This document shows positions 34,686-47,500 of a stretch of DNA of 64,000 nucleotides, piece after piece (the stretch's first letter is position 1; every line of letters starts with the position of its first letter). The stretch is from assembly GCA_000149265.1 (NCBI GenBank), contig CH002680.1, positions 89,505 through 153,504 on the forward strand, read 5' to 3'. Both the position numbers and the translations under genes were made by a program. This stretch comes from Ciona savignyi. Taxonomy: Eukaryota > Chordata > Ascidiacea > Phlebobranchia > Cionidae. The notes beneath the pieces were generated by a model that did no database searches, was not told the origin of the DNA, and saw nothing but the letters and a program-made list of their open reading frames with translations.

Positions 34686-37600
34686 CAATCACTTGTTGCA
34701 CGAAAAATGGAGTTGTTGTTTCGACGTGGCTGCTAATCGTGCCCTCGATTTCTAATAATAAAATTTGTTAACACTGCAAATCGGTGTTGGGCCACAACAA
34801 ACTCATCACGGTTTAAATGATTAGAAGAGAACGTGAAATATCAGAAGTTTAACAAGATTAACATAAACACGTCGCTAATTATGTGTGATTATAAATGTGC
34901 ACGGTTTAAGGGCATAACTAGTTTAAAAGATTTGAAGTCAAAAGTCAATTAAACTTTTTTTGATACAGACGAAAGCATTATTCATTTATTTTTTGGTAAT
35001 TTGTTTTAATTAAAACAGGTTTGGTAATTAAGTGATTTTTTCGTAAAACCTAATTAATAAGTTGTTGGTATTGCATCGCCGATTCAAGGCCCAACAATTT
35101 CCCCAATTTGGCTTGTGGTTTTAGTTGTTCATAACTAGAAATCACTCCTGTTAAGATATTTAGAAACTTAACGCGTTTTACCAGTATACTGAGCAGTGAA
35201 ACCTTCGTAAGCCAAAGATTGATCTGTGGTGAAAATTAAACGAAGTATATTTCCGGAACTTGTAATACGAAGTGGAACGCTAGGTCTACCGTATAGAACG
35301 TCTCTCTCAGTGTCCCCGTCGTATATCTGTCGGCAAAAAACAACGGATATTTGATTTTTCTAACTGTATGTGATTTCTTGAGGATATTAGGTCACAGGAT
35401 ATTACGCACGATCATTTAAACTCTAATTTCCCATTTCAATGACTCCTTTAATGACTACTATTATTTGCAAACAATTAAATTATTAACACATAATAACGTC
35501 ATACCCATAATTGATCGCAGCAGGCTTCTGTTGCGAAGGAAATTACGTCAAGGCGAATTCGTTTGTTTGGTCGCGCTCTGATTGTCCACACACAATTCAA
35601 ATTGTTGGCGTACAACTCAGGATAACCGGGAGACACCAACCGCTGGGATTCTTCTGTTGCTGTAAAGTTTAACCCACATAGCTCTGTAATAATAATTTAA
35701 GGGTTGTTCATGGTTGTGGTTCTGACATTCTTATCTAAGGAAGGTGGACATTATATTAATCACACATTTACATTTTTTCTTAGATAGTCACGTTCTCAAT
35801 TAGCTCGTGGTACAATTGTCATTATATTTGCATGAAACAAGTTTAATATTTATTCTTTCGGTTCTAACAAACGATGTTCTAATGATCTGTATAAGTGGAT
35901 ACGCCAATACAATTGAATAGAATGAAAGAGTTACAATGATTTACACAACCGGTCACTCTCGCATAGATGCTTATGATATAAATATCACAATGTACTATGA
36001 TGAAAATGACCATTGAGTAGTCTTACCGTGCGGATGAGCAGTTGTTGTTCTAGTGGTAAAGCTTATATCCGGTGGACGAATCTCTGTAATATAACACGGT
36101 TTTGTATTCGACAATAAATTATGTGTATGATACAATTTATAAACAATGGCTATTTCAACTTGATGGCCAATGTTAATTATTCTAATAATATTGGGAGATT
36201 TGACCGATATAGATCAGATGAATGGTTATACCCCAGAGGTAGTAGGTATATGCATTTTAGACTAACAACAATGAATTACAATTATATACAAATACAATGT
36301 ACCGTTTTTTTATTTACCGAATACAATTGCGTAAAAACCTTGCCCGGTTATGGAATTATCCGTACGAAAGGTTAATGTAAGGCTGGGAGATTCGATTAGA
36401 AATTCGACGCTCGAACTTTCACCGCTTAAAACATTGGCAAACGGAAATCCTGGATCGAACAACTGCAATAAAAAGTTATTTAATATAAATCAGACAGCCA
36501 TTTTTTAATGAATTTGGTGTAATATGTTTTGCCTATTATTCTCGGGCAGGTAAAAACGAAAGTTGCGTATCCGTAGTCGGGTATTAGTTTTATTGTGGTG
36601 CCTGATATTTTGTCGCTGTGTAATGCATTGTGCATGTTTGTATAATATTTTGTAAACTCTGTGCATCATTTATTTACACCGAAACGTTTGATTAAAGGAC
36701 AATAACATATAGTTCAGAGAACATATTACTTCCGTTACATTTACAATGTATTCTAACTTTCATCCAAAAGCTTGTCAACCAGCTTTAAATTACCAGAGAA
36801 AATGCCAGTTAGATGTAAAATCAACACACCTGCAAGCGATCGCAACATTGTTGAGTAGAAATATTTGCAAAATTTAATCTAAGATTGTTTCCTTCACTTG
36901 CATATATGTCCCATCTGCAATTAATGTTATTTGGATAGTCACGTGGCCAACCGGGTGACGTGATTACTTGCTGCGAAGATGTAACGTTGATGGTAAACGA
37001 ACAATCTACAGAAAAATTCACAAGATTTTAAATGCTAATAATATACATATAAAAGTATGGTTTATTTTGAATGTAACATAATTGGAAAAACGCATAAACG
37101 TTAAAAAACAGTTATTAATTATCACTTTGCGTACCAGGAGGAATCGCCGAAACGTTGTTTGACGAAACAACAGCATTTATTAAAAAACTATTTTTACTGA
37201 TATAAGTCAGGTACGTGACTTTAAAATTCAGAAGCTAAAAAAACGTTTGGTGATAAATTTAAAATCGTTTGTTGTGTAACTTCCTTGCCGTACTGCAATT
37301 TATAACTAGGAAAATACAACACATGTTATCGCGTACAACAGTAACAATGTTATTTTGGGCAAACACGGAGGCGGTGAGACTGTATATTTTATGTTCATAT
37401 GTTTTCTAGAATAACATATTTTTATTGCTTATTTTCCGCCTTGCAGTTTGTCTATGTGAGGCTCCGAACACACATGTTGATCGTGATCATTCTACAGTTA
37501 ATTTTAACTTGGCCTGGCTTTGGCCAAGGATCACGAGATCCGTAAATATCGGTTTAAGTATAAAACACTTTTCTTATTTTCCTTTTATTATTGCGCTTTT

Positions 37601-37770
37601 AGAAACACACATTATAACGTAATCTTTTTTCTTTGCTTTATTTTTAATCTTAGTATATATGTAAACGCATTCATTTAGTTACCTTGTGCAAAAAGTGGCT
37701 CCAAAAATAACAAAATCACTGCCGTGAAGAACTTTGGGCTTCTTCTTTGGTGAAATATATTTATTCTCAT
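34686..37770 (-). CDS. Secreted CUB-domain protein (3' end unresolved)
   Basis: Minus-strand exons: 37770-37683, 37005-36830, 36462-36318, 36083-36027, 35659-35505, 35326-35182 and 34751-34686; phases join throughout. Exon 1 encodes a signal peptide after a basic start (KFFTAVILLFLEPLFAQ). Exons 2-3 make CUB domain 1: ITSPGWPRDYPNN, CRWDIYA, CCDRLQ, then LTLTFRTDNS and GQGFYA. Exons 5-6 make CUB domain 2: LVSPGYPELYANN, CVWTI, CCDQLW, then LRLIFTTDQS. Exons 4 and 7 are short Thr-rich linkers. CUB domains mediate extracellular protein and glycan contacts, often calcium-dependent. The cassette is regular: the second-half exons are both 145 nt, and linker exons are both phase 2-in/1-out. The supported part encodes about 277 residues. 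The final donor at 34686 predicts more exons to the left. A perfect CRE lies about 220 bp upstream. Confidence 0.88.
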
Positions 37771-37988
37771 TTCGTAACGTACCTCTTAAAATAATAATAT
37801 AAATATATACAACAAATTTTTTCCTTAAGACTGTATGTAGGCAAACTAGCACGAGAAATCCATTACAGGGCTGGTACCAACGTTATGGAGATTTATATAG
37901 ACTTTTATGAGCATGTCTATAGATAGAACGTCACAGTGGAATTCGACACGAATCAATGCTGCACTGATTTTTCGTGGTTTCGAACTTA

Positions 37989-37996
37989 TGACGTCA
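37989..37996. promoter_or_regulatory. Perfect CRE (TGACGTCA) upstream of the CUB gene
   Basis: Palindromic TGACGTCA, the consensus CREB/ATF site, 219 bp upstream of the CUB-gene ATG. The sequence next to it is AT-rich (ATATATAC). Promoter function is inferred from position only. Confidence 0.4.
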
Positions 37997-39157
37997 TATA
38001 TACCTCGCACGATTTTTGCATTGTGACATGCAGCGCAGAACGTCGCCACTTCTTCAAATCGAAATCGATTCGAACAGCCAGGTCACATTGGACACGAAGT
38101 AAACTATTCTTTGTATGTTTGGTTGTGATGATACGACATATGTCTTGTTGTTCAGACTTATTGCACCAAACGCTCATTTGCATATACGCTTTATTCACAG
38201 ACGAAGTTAATACAATTTGAAAATCTTGTAATCACATTAACCTTACAAAACGAATTATATTTGACACGAGCGCTTATTACCTAATATAACATGAACATAT
38301 ATCAATTGATGGATCGTGCGTACCAAGCGTGTATATTCAAATTTCACCCACAGTTCCCGTATACCATATCTTAGCAACACTATAATATGTTATAGGGTAA
38401 CCGTGCATTATTTTCTATCTATTTTTTTTAATTTCATTGTGATCTAACACGTCTTACCTGTATAAACAATACAGCCAGTGCAGTTACGAAAACGTGCTCT
38501 TAATTTACAGGTGTTTCGGTTGTTTTGTTGCTTCCTCTGGTGCAATTTTAAAATATCATATTTTTATTCCATATTACGGATTATAAGGCGCTTAGAAAAA
38601 GAAAATTTGACTTGGTTGCCCGAAACGGCGGCGTTGACAAACCAAATAAAATGTTTAAATCAAAAATGTCCAATTCTCGACTTAGGAGTTTACATACAGG
38701 GACACACTGCAATTATTGTATATATGTAACTTACAAACGATGTTGTAATTTATTGATACTCTTTTTATTTTGCCCGAAGGTAGCACAAAGCATTATAAAC
38801 AAAACGATGAAAACTGTTGGTGAAGTTCACGTCACAAGGAAAAATATAAGTGATGCGGCAAGGGGCGCCAGAGAGCTATATGTTCACAGTTACATCAAGA
38901 AATGGTTGGTCGTCAAGCTTAGGGCATATCATATTTTAGACATACATTTCTGCATGTATATTTATATATAAATACATATACAGTGTGACAGTAATTTTTT
39001 TAATACATGGCAAATCGGCAAGACATATTTAACTCTTATTGGTTCATTGGCTGGTTAAATAACAAATTAACGATTAATATCCGTATATACTCCACTGCAA
39101 AACCCAGTAAAATTTAAGTTTGGAAGTACACGAAAGAAATGACCGATTGAATATCAT
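37997..39157. other. Intergenic DNA between the CUB and JmjC genes
   Basis: A plus-strand open stretch at about 38780-38970 has an ATG, but no domain and no credible donor. No gene is supported. It should contain the 3' end of the JmjC transcript on minus. Confidence 0.35.
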
Positions 39158-40729
39158 TTACAATTCATCTTTTAGGTCACTATTCTCGTCATTTTGATCA
39201 TATTCGTCCTCGCCGTTCTCATATTCATCACTCTGGTTATTAATGTCTCTTAATTTGTCTTCTTCTAAGAGGTACCAGTCATGTAAGGCAGCGCGTATGA
39301 CATCGTTGGTTATATTTTCACTTCGAACTTCGTTAGTTGTTTCGGAACCAACAAGTAGAGTGAAAATTTTCTCGCCGTAGAATTTGCTACCTTTTAAATT
39401 GTTTTGGTATTTTGTAACCCAGCGTTGCCTTGACAAATACTCATGTTTACCAATCTCGTTTCTTAACAACAGGTCGACTGCACGAACTGGAATAACAGAG
39501 CATTCAAACAAAACTGAATTTACGTGCGTGAATTCCGAAACTTCGTAACCATATACACGAAGCTGTTCCCAAGTTGCATCTTCAACTTCTTTTTCAGTTA
39601 TTTTTCCATCCGTATCGTTGTCAAACGTTTTGAATATCGTAGTACAGTTTTTCCACCAGTTTCGTTGTACTTCGTTACCACATACCTCTTCAAAACTAGT
39701 AAGTGGGCAATATGTTCCACACCTAATAACGGTACGAAGTGCGTCTGATCGAAGATGTTCCAAGTCTGCATTGCCGAAGTTCATATACCCTGTACCGTTC
39801 CACTTCCACATAACATCAAACTCACTCATTAACTTGGGAGTTTTCAAATCAATATCTTCAGTGCAGTCAGAAAACTCGATTAAACTCGAGTCATCCCCAA
39901 ATTCACCAAACTGTAGAACAACAGCCAAATTGTTCCCGCTACCGGAATTAACCTGATGAAAATAACCTCTAGGGATGAATAAGCAATCTCCGGGATGCAT
40001 TGTGATGTTACTCCAAGGTACTTTACTAATATTGGGATACTTGATCAAGTCTACAGACAAAGGATTAATTTCGGAGGCACCCCCATCACCCCCACCATCA
40101 GCTTCGTCTTCCACTCGCTCATGAACCAAGTTCTCATAACCTGGTTCCACCATCTTCCACTGCTTTTCGCCGATCATTTGACAGTTAAGTTGATGCAGTG
40201 AGTCCTCGTGTAGTAAACTGACTCCGCCTCCCTTATTCCACCAAATATCCACTTCAGTGAACCGTTTTGGGAATCCACCGCATGCTGTTAGCGTAGGTAT
40301 AACTGGAAACTCCTTGTACATTTGCTCAGGTAGCTCGGAAACCACGTAGCTGTTAGAACTCATCATATTATCAACAAAGTGCCGGATGGTGTCTCGACCG
40401 TAATATGTCTCACCAATCGGCTCCGGCAAACTTTGATTTAAGGATTGTATTCGAACTTGTAAATCTCCATAATTTGATGTAATGTAATCGTTTGTCCAGT
40501 GTTTAAATTCCGGCATATTGGCCAAATTTCCTCGAAAGACTGCAGCCTTTTTCGAAAGGACGAAATTTTTGCTGAATTCAGCCGGCGTTGGTGCGTTCTT
40601 TAACGTAAATTCCTTCACGAAAGAACCTGCAGGTCGGTGATATCCGAACGGTTGAAGATGCCCAACTGGTGTTGAAGCATAGCATATTGATAGACGTAGC
40701 ACCACGAGGATAAAATGTTTTAGTGGCAT
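39158..40729 (-). CDS. ER-luminal JmjC-domain protein with EF-hand and KDEL (523 aa)
   Basis: Uninterrupted 523-codon frame on minus. The N-terminus MPLKHFILVVLRLSICYA is a signal peptide, and the last four residues are KDEL, the ER-retrieval signal, so the protein should sit in the ER lumen. The JmjC/cupin fold is visible: LLHEDSLHQL supplies the HxD iron ligands (about His174 and Asp176), and PRGYFHQVNS the distal His (about 258). JmjC enzymes are Fe(II)/2-oxoglutarate hydroxylases. A canonical EF-hand loop (DNDTDGKITEKE, about residues 370-381) follows, then an acidic tail rich in Asp/Glu before KDEL. Several NxS/T sequons fit a secretory location. Upstream, TTCTTACCCAG at about 40777-40787 is a good 3' splice site with no coding exon before it: either a 5'UTR intron or an SL trans-splice site. 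JMJD8-like ER JmjC proteins are the nearest concept I know, but the EF-hand/KDEL form is unlike them. Substrate unknown. Confidence 0.92.
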   Translation of the reverse strand: MPLKHFILVVLRLSICYASTPVGHLQPFGYHRPAGSFVKEFTLKNAPTPAEFSKNFVLSKKAAVFRGNLANMPEFKHWTNDYITSNYGDLQVRIQSLNQSLPEPIGETYYGRDTIRHFVDNMMSSNSYVVSELPEQMYKEFPVIPTLTACGGFPKRFTEVDIWWNKGGGVSLLHEDSLHQLNCQMIGEKQWKMVEPGYENLVHERVEDEADGGGDGGASEINPLSVDLIKYPNISKVPWSNITMHPGDCLFIPRGYFHQVNSGSGNNLAVVLQFGEFGDDSSLIEFSDCTEDIDLKTPKLMSEFDVMWKWNGTGYMNFGNADLEHLRSDALRTVIRCGTYCPLTSFEEVCGNEVQRNWWKNCTTIFKTFDNDTDGKITEKEVEDATWEQLRVYGYEVSEFTHVNSVLFECSVIPVRAVDLLLRNEIGKHEYLSRQRWVTKYQNNLKGSKFYGEKIFTLLVGSETTNEVRSENITNDVIRAALHDWYLLEEDKLRDINNQSDEYENGEDEYDQNDENSDLKDEL

Positions 40730-43700
40730 ATTAAGTAGGAGAGGGATAAGAGTTCCTACAGCCCAAATTTTATTTTCTGGGTAAGAAAAAATTAACACAA
40801 ATCATTAAATTATACCAGTTTTTAATTTGAACCATTTATCTTTCTTAGTGAACATTGAACCTTTATTTAAATTAAGTTTGCTAAGCGACACTACAAATAC
40901 ACGGGACCGAGGTAACGGAACGACCTATACTTGTAAAATGCCACACAACTGCTCAGAAAAGTGACCATAGTAAAAATACCACTAAACTTAACTAGTATAT
41001 ACTAATGTGGATAAAAATAAATATTTAAAAAATTTTGACTCGATATTAAAACTACCTTACATTTTATTCTTCATAAAATTTTACTTCTTATTTTCTTTTT
41101 TTCATTAGTTTGCAATTAATTAAAAATGTCAAACTTTGTTAACCTATAAAGTCTGCAACTAACAAACATTTGAATAACAACCCACATGGTTCTTCCAGCC
41201 TTTATCCATATTAAATCGTCGTCCCAGCGCAAAGCTGCTGTTGCTCAACAGGAAGTTTTTTTTCCTGATACGCTACACAACGTGACCAATAACGGAGGTA
41301 TTAAAATGGCTCAATCTTTGCTCTGCCCAGGATAAAAACACAGCGATACATTTCCTTCAACTGTGTGATGTTTAAAAGGTTTAGAACACAATGATAACAA
41401 AGTATTACATAGCTTAGGTTTACAAGTTGCACAACAATTAAATTACACGATAAAACCAACCAATTTAAATATATACTTCAATAAACATTGATTGTCCTGC
41501 AATGATATGCAATTTTATGCAAGAAAATTATATGCTGAAATAAAAATATATTATTTAGTAAATGTGTTAACAGTAATAATCTTCTGTAACAAATTAATCA
41601 TTAGAATTTATATAATTATAGAATGGGCATAGGACATGATAATGGTACAGGTTTGGTGCCCGCAATAATGTGTTCTTATTATCTACTGTAAAATTGTAAA
41701 AGCAAGCAAACACTAAAAGCTTAATAGCTAACAGTATAATAATTTCCTGTTTTATGCGTGTGAACGTGCATTATCCCAAGTTTGATGCCTTGAAACTTGC
41801 ATTATCGCACGGCAATCGCCGGATAGATTCACGTCCACAAAGCTTTTGCAATTTGTTAATTTAAGACATTTCTACTGTTATCGTTCAATCCATTAATTTA
41901 CTGGTTTCAGTCGATAGGGCAAAACCTAATGACCAGCGTTAGTTTTGATTTAACCGCTTTTAAACGCTTTTTGAAATATGGAGAATTAAGCATGTATTAC
42001 CAGTATAAATGTAAGATATAGAATAGGATATTCATGTTTATCTCGTAAATGGGAAAACGCAACGGCGTTAACACACGCACAATAGTCATAGTACTATGCG
42101 CTCACCGCCGAGTTATTCCAGAGCTGTTGGAGTGTGTTGTATATTATTTAGTCAATTTGGTAAGTTGAAATGTTTTGTTTTTGCTTTTTGGACTATGTTA
42201 TTTTTGTCAAATCGTATGACTAATCAGCTTTTGTTTATTAAATATTAGTGTAGTAGACACTTGTATATTACATGGTTTCCAAACTTCTAATAAATTGTAA
42301 GTCCCTACCAATATCAAGAAATTACTAAGTCGCACCACAACCGACCAGTGTTTAAAAAGTCCCCCAGGGCGTCCAAACTGCTTCCGAACTTTGATTGACT
42401 GCTGTACCTTTATCGTCATATAGCGATGCTTTACGAAGTTAAATATATCATATTTGTATTTGTTAATTGACTATTAGTTTAATAGAAACGCGTTTGCCAA
42501 TTTTCCTGATCCATAAAATGATAAGTCTACCAAATCGAACAATGTTCACTAGAGTCGTCCCAAGACGTTCAATCTCCTCGTATTTTTATTAAAAATTTGT
42601 TTAGACGGTTTGAATGCTCAATTGAATACTTCTACGGAGTTAAATTGAATATTATTTTATATATTCAGTAAGGCACAAAGGCAGTGTTAAACCGAAGATT
42701 CTTTAGAGTTTCCCAATTCTGTGGGAATATTTAATATATGAATTTTGGATATAATTATAAAAAATATTAATATTATATATTTTTATTGTATTACATGTCA
42801 TTTTTACCAAAATGTAAAATTTTCGTGGAAATTTGTTTTGGGTCAAAAAAGCAATAAAAAACACTTAAAAAATCCACTGCTCAAATAGGTTTGGTTGTGT
42901 GTGATGAGGCCTAATTCTTTCCCTCGACAAAGGAGGTTGCATCAAACATCAACACAACAATTAGATGCATCTGGCGCCTAACTGCCAACTTACGACCAGA
43001 CATTTTGTGAGAACTTCGACAGTTGTGTTCTTTTATCTACGCCCAAACAACATATATTGTTCGCATTTAGAAATCACGGTTACAGCAAACCAGGCAGAAT
43101 GCTATGCTTACTTGGTGTATGGCCTGTTGTTTCGACGCTGTGGACCAAAAGGCGGGTAATCGGGTATTAATCTACCGTTGCGCTTGCGGAGTCAATTATA
43201 CCATAAATAAACTAAAAGTATTTATTTATATCGATGTCACGAGGGAGTAAGACAGCTATATAGTATTCCCTTTTTCCATTTCATAGAAGTATAAAACGCT
43301 TTTTTTACCGCCTGATCATTATCGTCAGGTAATTATGGTCCTTTTATAGTTTTAGTTAGTATGTTGTGGAATTATTCAGTCACAATTTGGTAAATATTGT
43401 TTTTATTTCTTAAATTCGTAAATTTGTGATCCTTTAACTGTACATATATTTTTCCTTAGAAAACCGTCATTTTTAAGATTTTTCGTTTCCGCCATAATTC
43501 TCGTGTCAATTTCGAATAAAATCATCAAGTTTTGGACAATGACGCGTTATTTCAAACTCTGAATAAGAGATTTCGTTTAAAAGACAGGTGTTAGGAGCCC
43601 GCACCTAAGCAGACATAATCACAAATTATATTACCAAATAATGGGTCAAATAGCAATCACGAAAATGTCGTATTGTTACTTCATTGTGTATACTTTTGTG

Positions 43701-44301
43701 GATTTGTCTCTTAAAAAATAGATTATAATGGTGTTTTTTTTAGAAATGACATGCTACCAAACTTAAAATCTTTTTATGAAAAGTATTGGAGAAAATATTT
43801 AGCAAATAAAATAATGCATGTTGATAACAGATTGTAAATGTCAGCACAATATTTTTACAGCTTGTGAAATGTGAATACTTTAAGCTGTGGCTAGTCGAGT
43901 GGTTCCGGTGTCATAAAAATAAAATAACACACCTTTTTTAGGTAAAGTACGTTTGGGGTATTCCCCGTATTAATCACCGGGTTTTTATTATTCGTTTAAG
44001 GTGACTTGTCAAGCATATTATTTTTTAAGTTTATATGCCAATGTGCATCTGATATGGCATAGGTTTGTATCCTGCCACGGGCCTATCATATGAATAATTT
44101 AGTGTTGATAGGCTAACAATGACTTTACGGCGTTTTGTGTTTTGTAGATTCAAGATAATTTATTTGATCAGTAATACAAAATTAGTAGCAACCAATAATT
44201 TTACAAACAATCTCTCTTCCGTCGTTTTTTTACAAACAATTTTTAAAGTAGTATATGGCATTGGTACGTTATCCTGACATATACACATATCAATAACAAT
44301 A
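40730..44301. other. Large AT-rich intergenic region
   Basis: No supportable gene. It contains one SINE fragment at 42015-42165. A 64-residue plus-strand frame at 42965-43159 lacks a domain. The right edge is the assembly gap, so exons may be missing. Confidence 0.4.
42015..42165 (-). repeat. SINE fragment
   Basis: Reverse-orientation SINE body: ATAGGATATTCATGTTTATC, AATGGGAAAACGCAACGG, GTGTGTTGTATATTATTTAG. The tRNA-like head is missing. Confidence 0.65.
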
Positions 44302-44401
44302 NNNNNNNNNNNNNNNNNNNNNNNNNNNNNNNNNNNNNNNNNNNNNNNNNNNNNNNNNNNNNNNNNNNNNNNNNNNNNNNNNNNNNNNNNNNNNNNNNNN
44401 N
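44302..44401. other. Assembly gap of exactly 100 N
   Basis: One hundred consecutive N, the usual convention for a gap of unknown size. It lies 139 bp before the first supported ATG of the NLR-like gene. Confidence 0.99.
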
Positions 44402-44540
44402 GGCTTATTTTTCTAAGTTTAACACAAGGTACACCAGCAAAAATTCAATGTAGGGAATACCATTACACAATAACGGACAGAGCAAATGCAGTTGTGCAAA
44501 AGATACCTGTCATATATCAGGAAAACTATATATACCCTTT

Positions 44541-47500
44541 ATGTTAACAGGAATTATTAGATGTCTCAGAGCATTATTACCAAGTTTACAAATGCCGCGA
44601 GTTGGAAATAGACATAGACGTAGACGCGCTTTAACTGTAACTGATGAAGTGTACTCGAATAAACTATTGATAAAGTTTAAACATTTGATTGGAAATAATT
44701 TTGGTGCACCACAGTTACTACACTGTTTGGATGAAACTCCTATACGTTCCGACATTTTTCTTCCAAGTCTTGTGATCTCGGTTGGTGGCTTTCCTGCAGC
44801 TGTGTGCTACGTACTTCACCAAATCTTTAAGTTGGCTTACTTCCATACCATAACATGGGTGGATGGGAGGTGCCTCTCTGTGATGATTGAATGCGGTGCC
44901 AGAATAAAAGAACAAATAGATCAGAGAGTTGTTAACGGAGAGCTAAAGCTTAACATACAAGAGAAATTGAATACATTGCACCATAACACATGGAATCGCA
45001 GGATTAGACAAACATTTCCTTTAAATCACACAGTTGATTCCGTGTCTCTGTCAAGGTAAAAACTTTTACCTTTACTGGTATTTTTGTTTGTCTTACCAGT
45101 ATGTTATATAGTACAAAAGTTTACATACTATTTAATTGTAACTTCCTTTTAGCAAAGTTTTATATATTTTAATTCCAAATTACAGTTTGGATAACTGGAA
45201 AACTGGACATGCGCATTTCCATATGAATAAAATAGAAAGGTCCTGCACAGATTTATACATTAAAATGTTTAACCAGAATAAAATTGCCAAATCTCACCAA
45301 ATGCAGAACACTGATTTTTAACATATAAAGTAACAAGTTTTATTCATTGACAGGGAAGACTGGAATATTGTTACAGAACCCACAGAAGGTATTTATTATG
45401 GTTTCCTTTTAAATGTGTACATTATTTTCATAATTCTAGTAAAGTTATGTTTATGAAATGAAAAATTTTATTCTTTTACAGAAAATGCATATCCAGAACT
45501 TATTGGTCGTAATAGGCATGCTTCATTTAGTGTTGGTCATGTTGAAGGTAATAAAGTGTAGCATTTCAGCTCAATTTATTAAACATTACTCTTCCTTCTA
45601 CCACAAAGTAAATTACCACCAATTGACCAAGTCAAAAACGGGGTTTAACTCTAAATGTTACATAATCCGGAAATGTATTAATCAACCAAACATAAAAATA
45701 ATGGAAACTGAGGGATTGTAAAATACTGTATGAAATTGAATGATATAGAAACAAAATAACCACAATCAGTTTGCATCGTAGTCATATAGCCTACACAGTT
45801 TAGTCGTGTTTCATGAACAGTAATGTAAGATGCGCAATAGCTAACTTAGTATGATTACATTATGTTAATTATACAATACAGCAATGTAAATGTCTGCTAG
45901 TTATCATGATTACATTGGTAACAAATGCTATTTACAATCAGAAATAAAATTAAAAACATTTGTATTTTATCTCAGAAATCCATTTTCACTCTAATCAACC
46001 TGCCTTCAATGTGGCAAACGTCCAAGAAACAGGTACTGTTTTATAATTATAAAGATTTTGGCCAATTATGAGCATACTATTCCTTTTATTCATATACATT
46101 ATTGTGGTCGGTGACAGTTCTAATTTTTTAATCAACATTTTATCAGTGTCTGTAGTGAACTAATCCTAAATCTAATACAACAGGCATGCAAATGTAACTG
46201 GAGACATGTTATTTTAGTGATAACATGGGTAGCTTCAAGTTTGGATTTTTTACCTCAAATTATACCTGTTAAAAGACTACTTGTACTATGTATCTTAGTA
46301 ACTAGATCAATTATGATAAAAAGAGCCTTGGTGTACAAACCTTTTTGTTTCACAGCCAACAAATTCAAGACATCTTTAAAAAATCATGTCACTCAAGTGC
46401 AGAATCAACAAAGGTCTCCGATTGGCCACCGTTTGGTCAACAGATATGTTAAAATAAAAGTATCTCCCGAACACTGTTGCTTGAGTCGTGGGGGGCGACT
46501 TTCATCCCGAGAGGAAATGATGAGGCTGCAGGAACATGCTGATCAAAATGTTGAGGTGGATGACTTTTTTACTGTAGCCAAAAGGAATGCAGAAAAAGCC
46601 GCTGAATCTTTAGACAACGAAGCGAAACTGATGTTCGTCTCAACCCATGGGGGATCGGTGATGTTAATTGGCCAAGCGGGGATAGGAAAATCCACTTTGG
46701 CTTGTAGATCTGCTAATGCAATATCGAATGCTCAGTACCGATACATTGTTTTTATTAAATTGGCACAAGTTCCATCTTCAAAGGTAACACTGGTGGATTT
46801 CATCATAAACAATGCATCAGACAACAGCACTGTTTTTAATAAGCAAGAAAAATCTGTCATGACACGCATTTTAATTGAAGAAGCAAGTCAATTTTTATTC
46901 ATATTTGATGGAATTGATGAACTCACTTTGGATCTAAAACCTAAAGAACAACCACAGAATGTCCAGATTTCAAATCCAACCGATCCTGCAAACATTATCA
47001 AGTGCCTTATGAATGGTGAACTATTAAGGGAAGCCAAAAAGCTGTGGACATCCCGAACTCCACATGCATTTGAACTCTTAAGTGATTTCCGCCCACTAAC
47101 CATTATGCAAGTGTTAGGATTAGATTTAGAGTCTCAGGACATTCTTGGAAAGGATGTTTGTGGTGATGAAAAGTGGGCGACGGTGAAGACATTTCTAGAA
47201 AACCACCAGGATATCCATGCAATGGGGTATGTCCCTGTCTGGTGCATCATGATTAATTTTGTACTCAGTTCCAGTGTTACTAGTGAGGTGGAAAGGCTTC
47301 CAACCATAAACACCATTACTCAAATCCTTACAAAGACCTTTGACATGTACATCAGATCCAGTCATATCAGGCAAGCTGATTATTTCAATACTTTGCAACT
47401 GGCCAAACTTGCGTGGGAAGCTTGGATTGAAAAAAAGGTTATTTTTCACCCACAGGATTTTGGCAACGTATTTGCAAATGTTAAAGCAGCTTTCTTTAAC

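Noticed and set aside
38780..38970. Plus-strand open stretch with MKTVGEVHVTRKN
   Set aside because: No domain, no reliable donor at its end, and no partner exons.
40730..40798. N-terminal extension of the JmjC frame by 23 codons
   Set aside because: The upstream part has no ATG and would bury the signal peptide; it also contains a probable 3' splice site.
42965..43159. 64-codon plus-strand frame with a possible acceptor before it
   Set aside because: No family resemblance and no partner exons within the surrounding AT-rich DNA.
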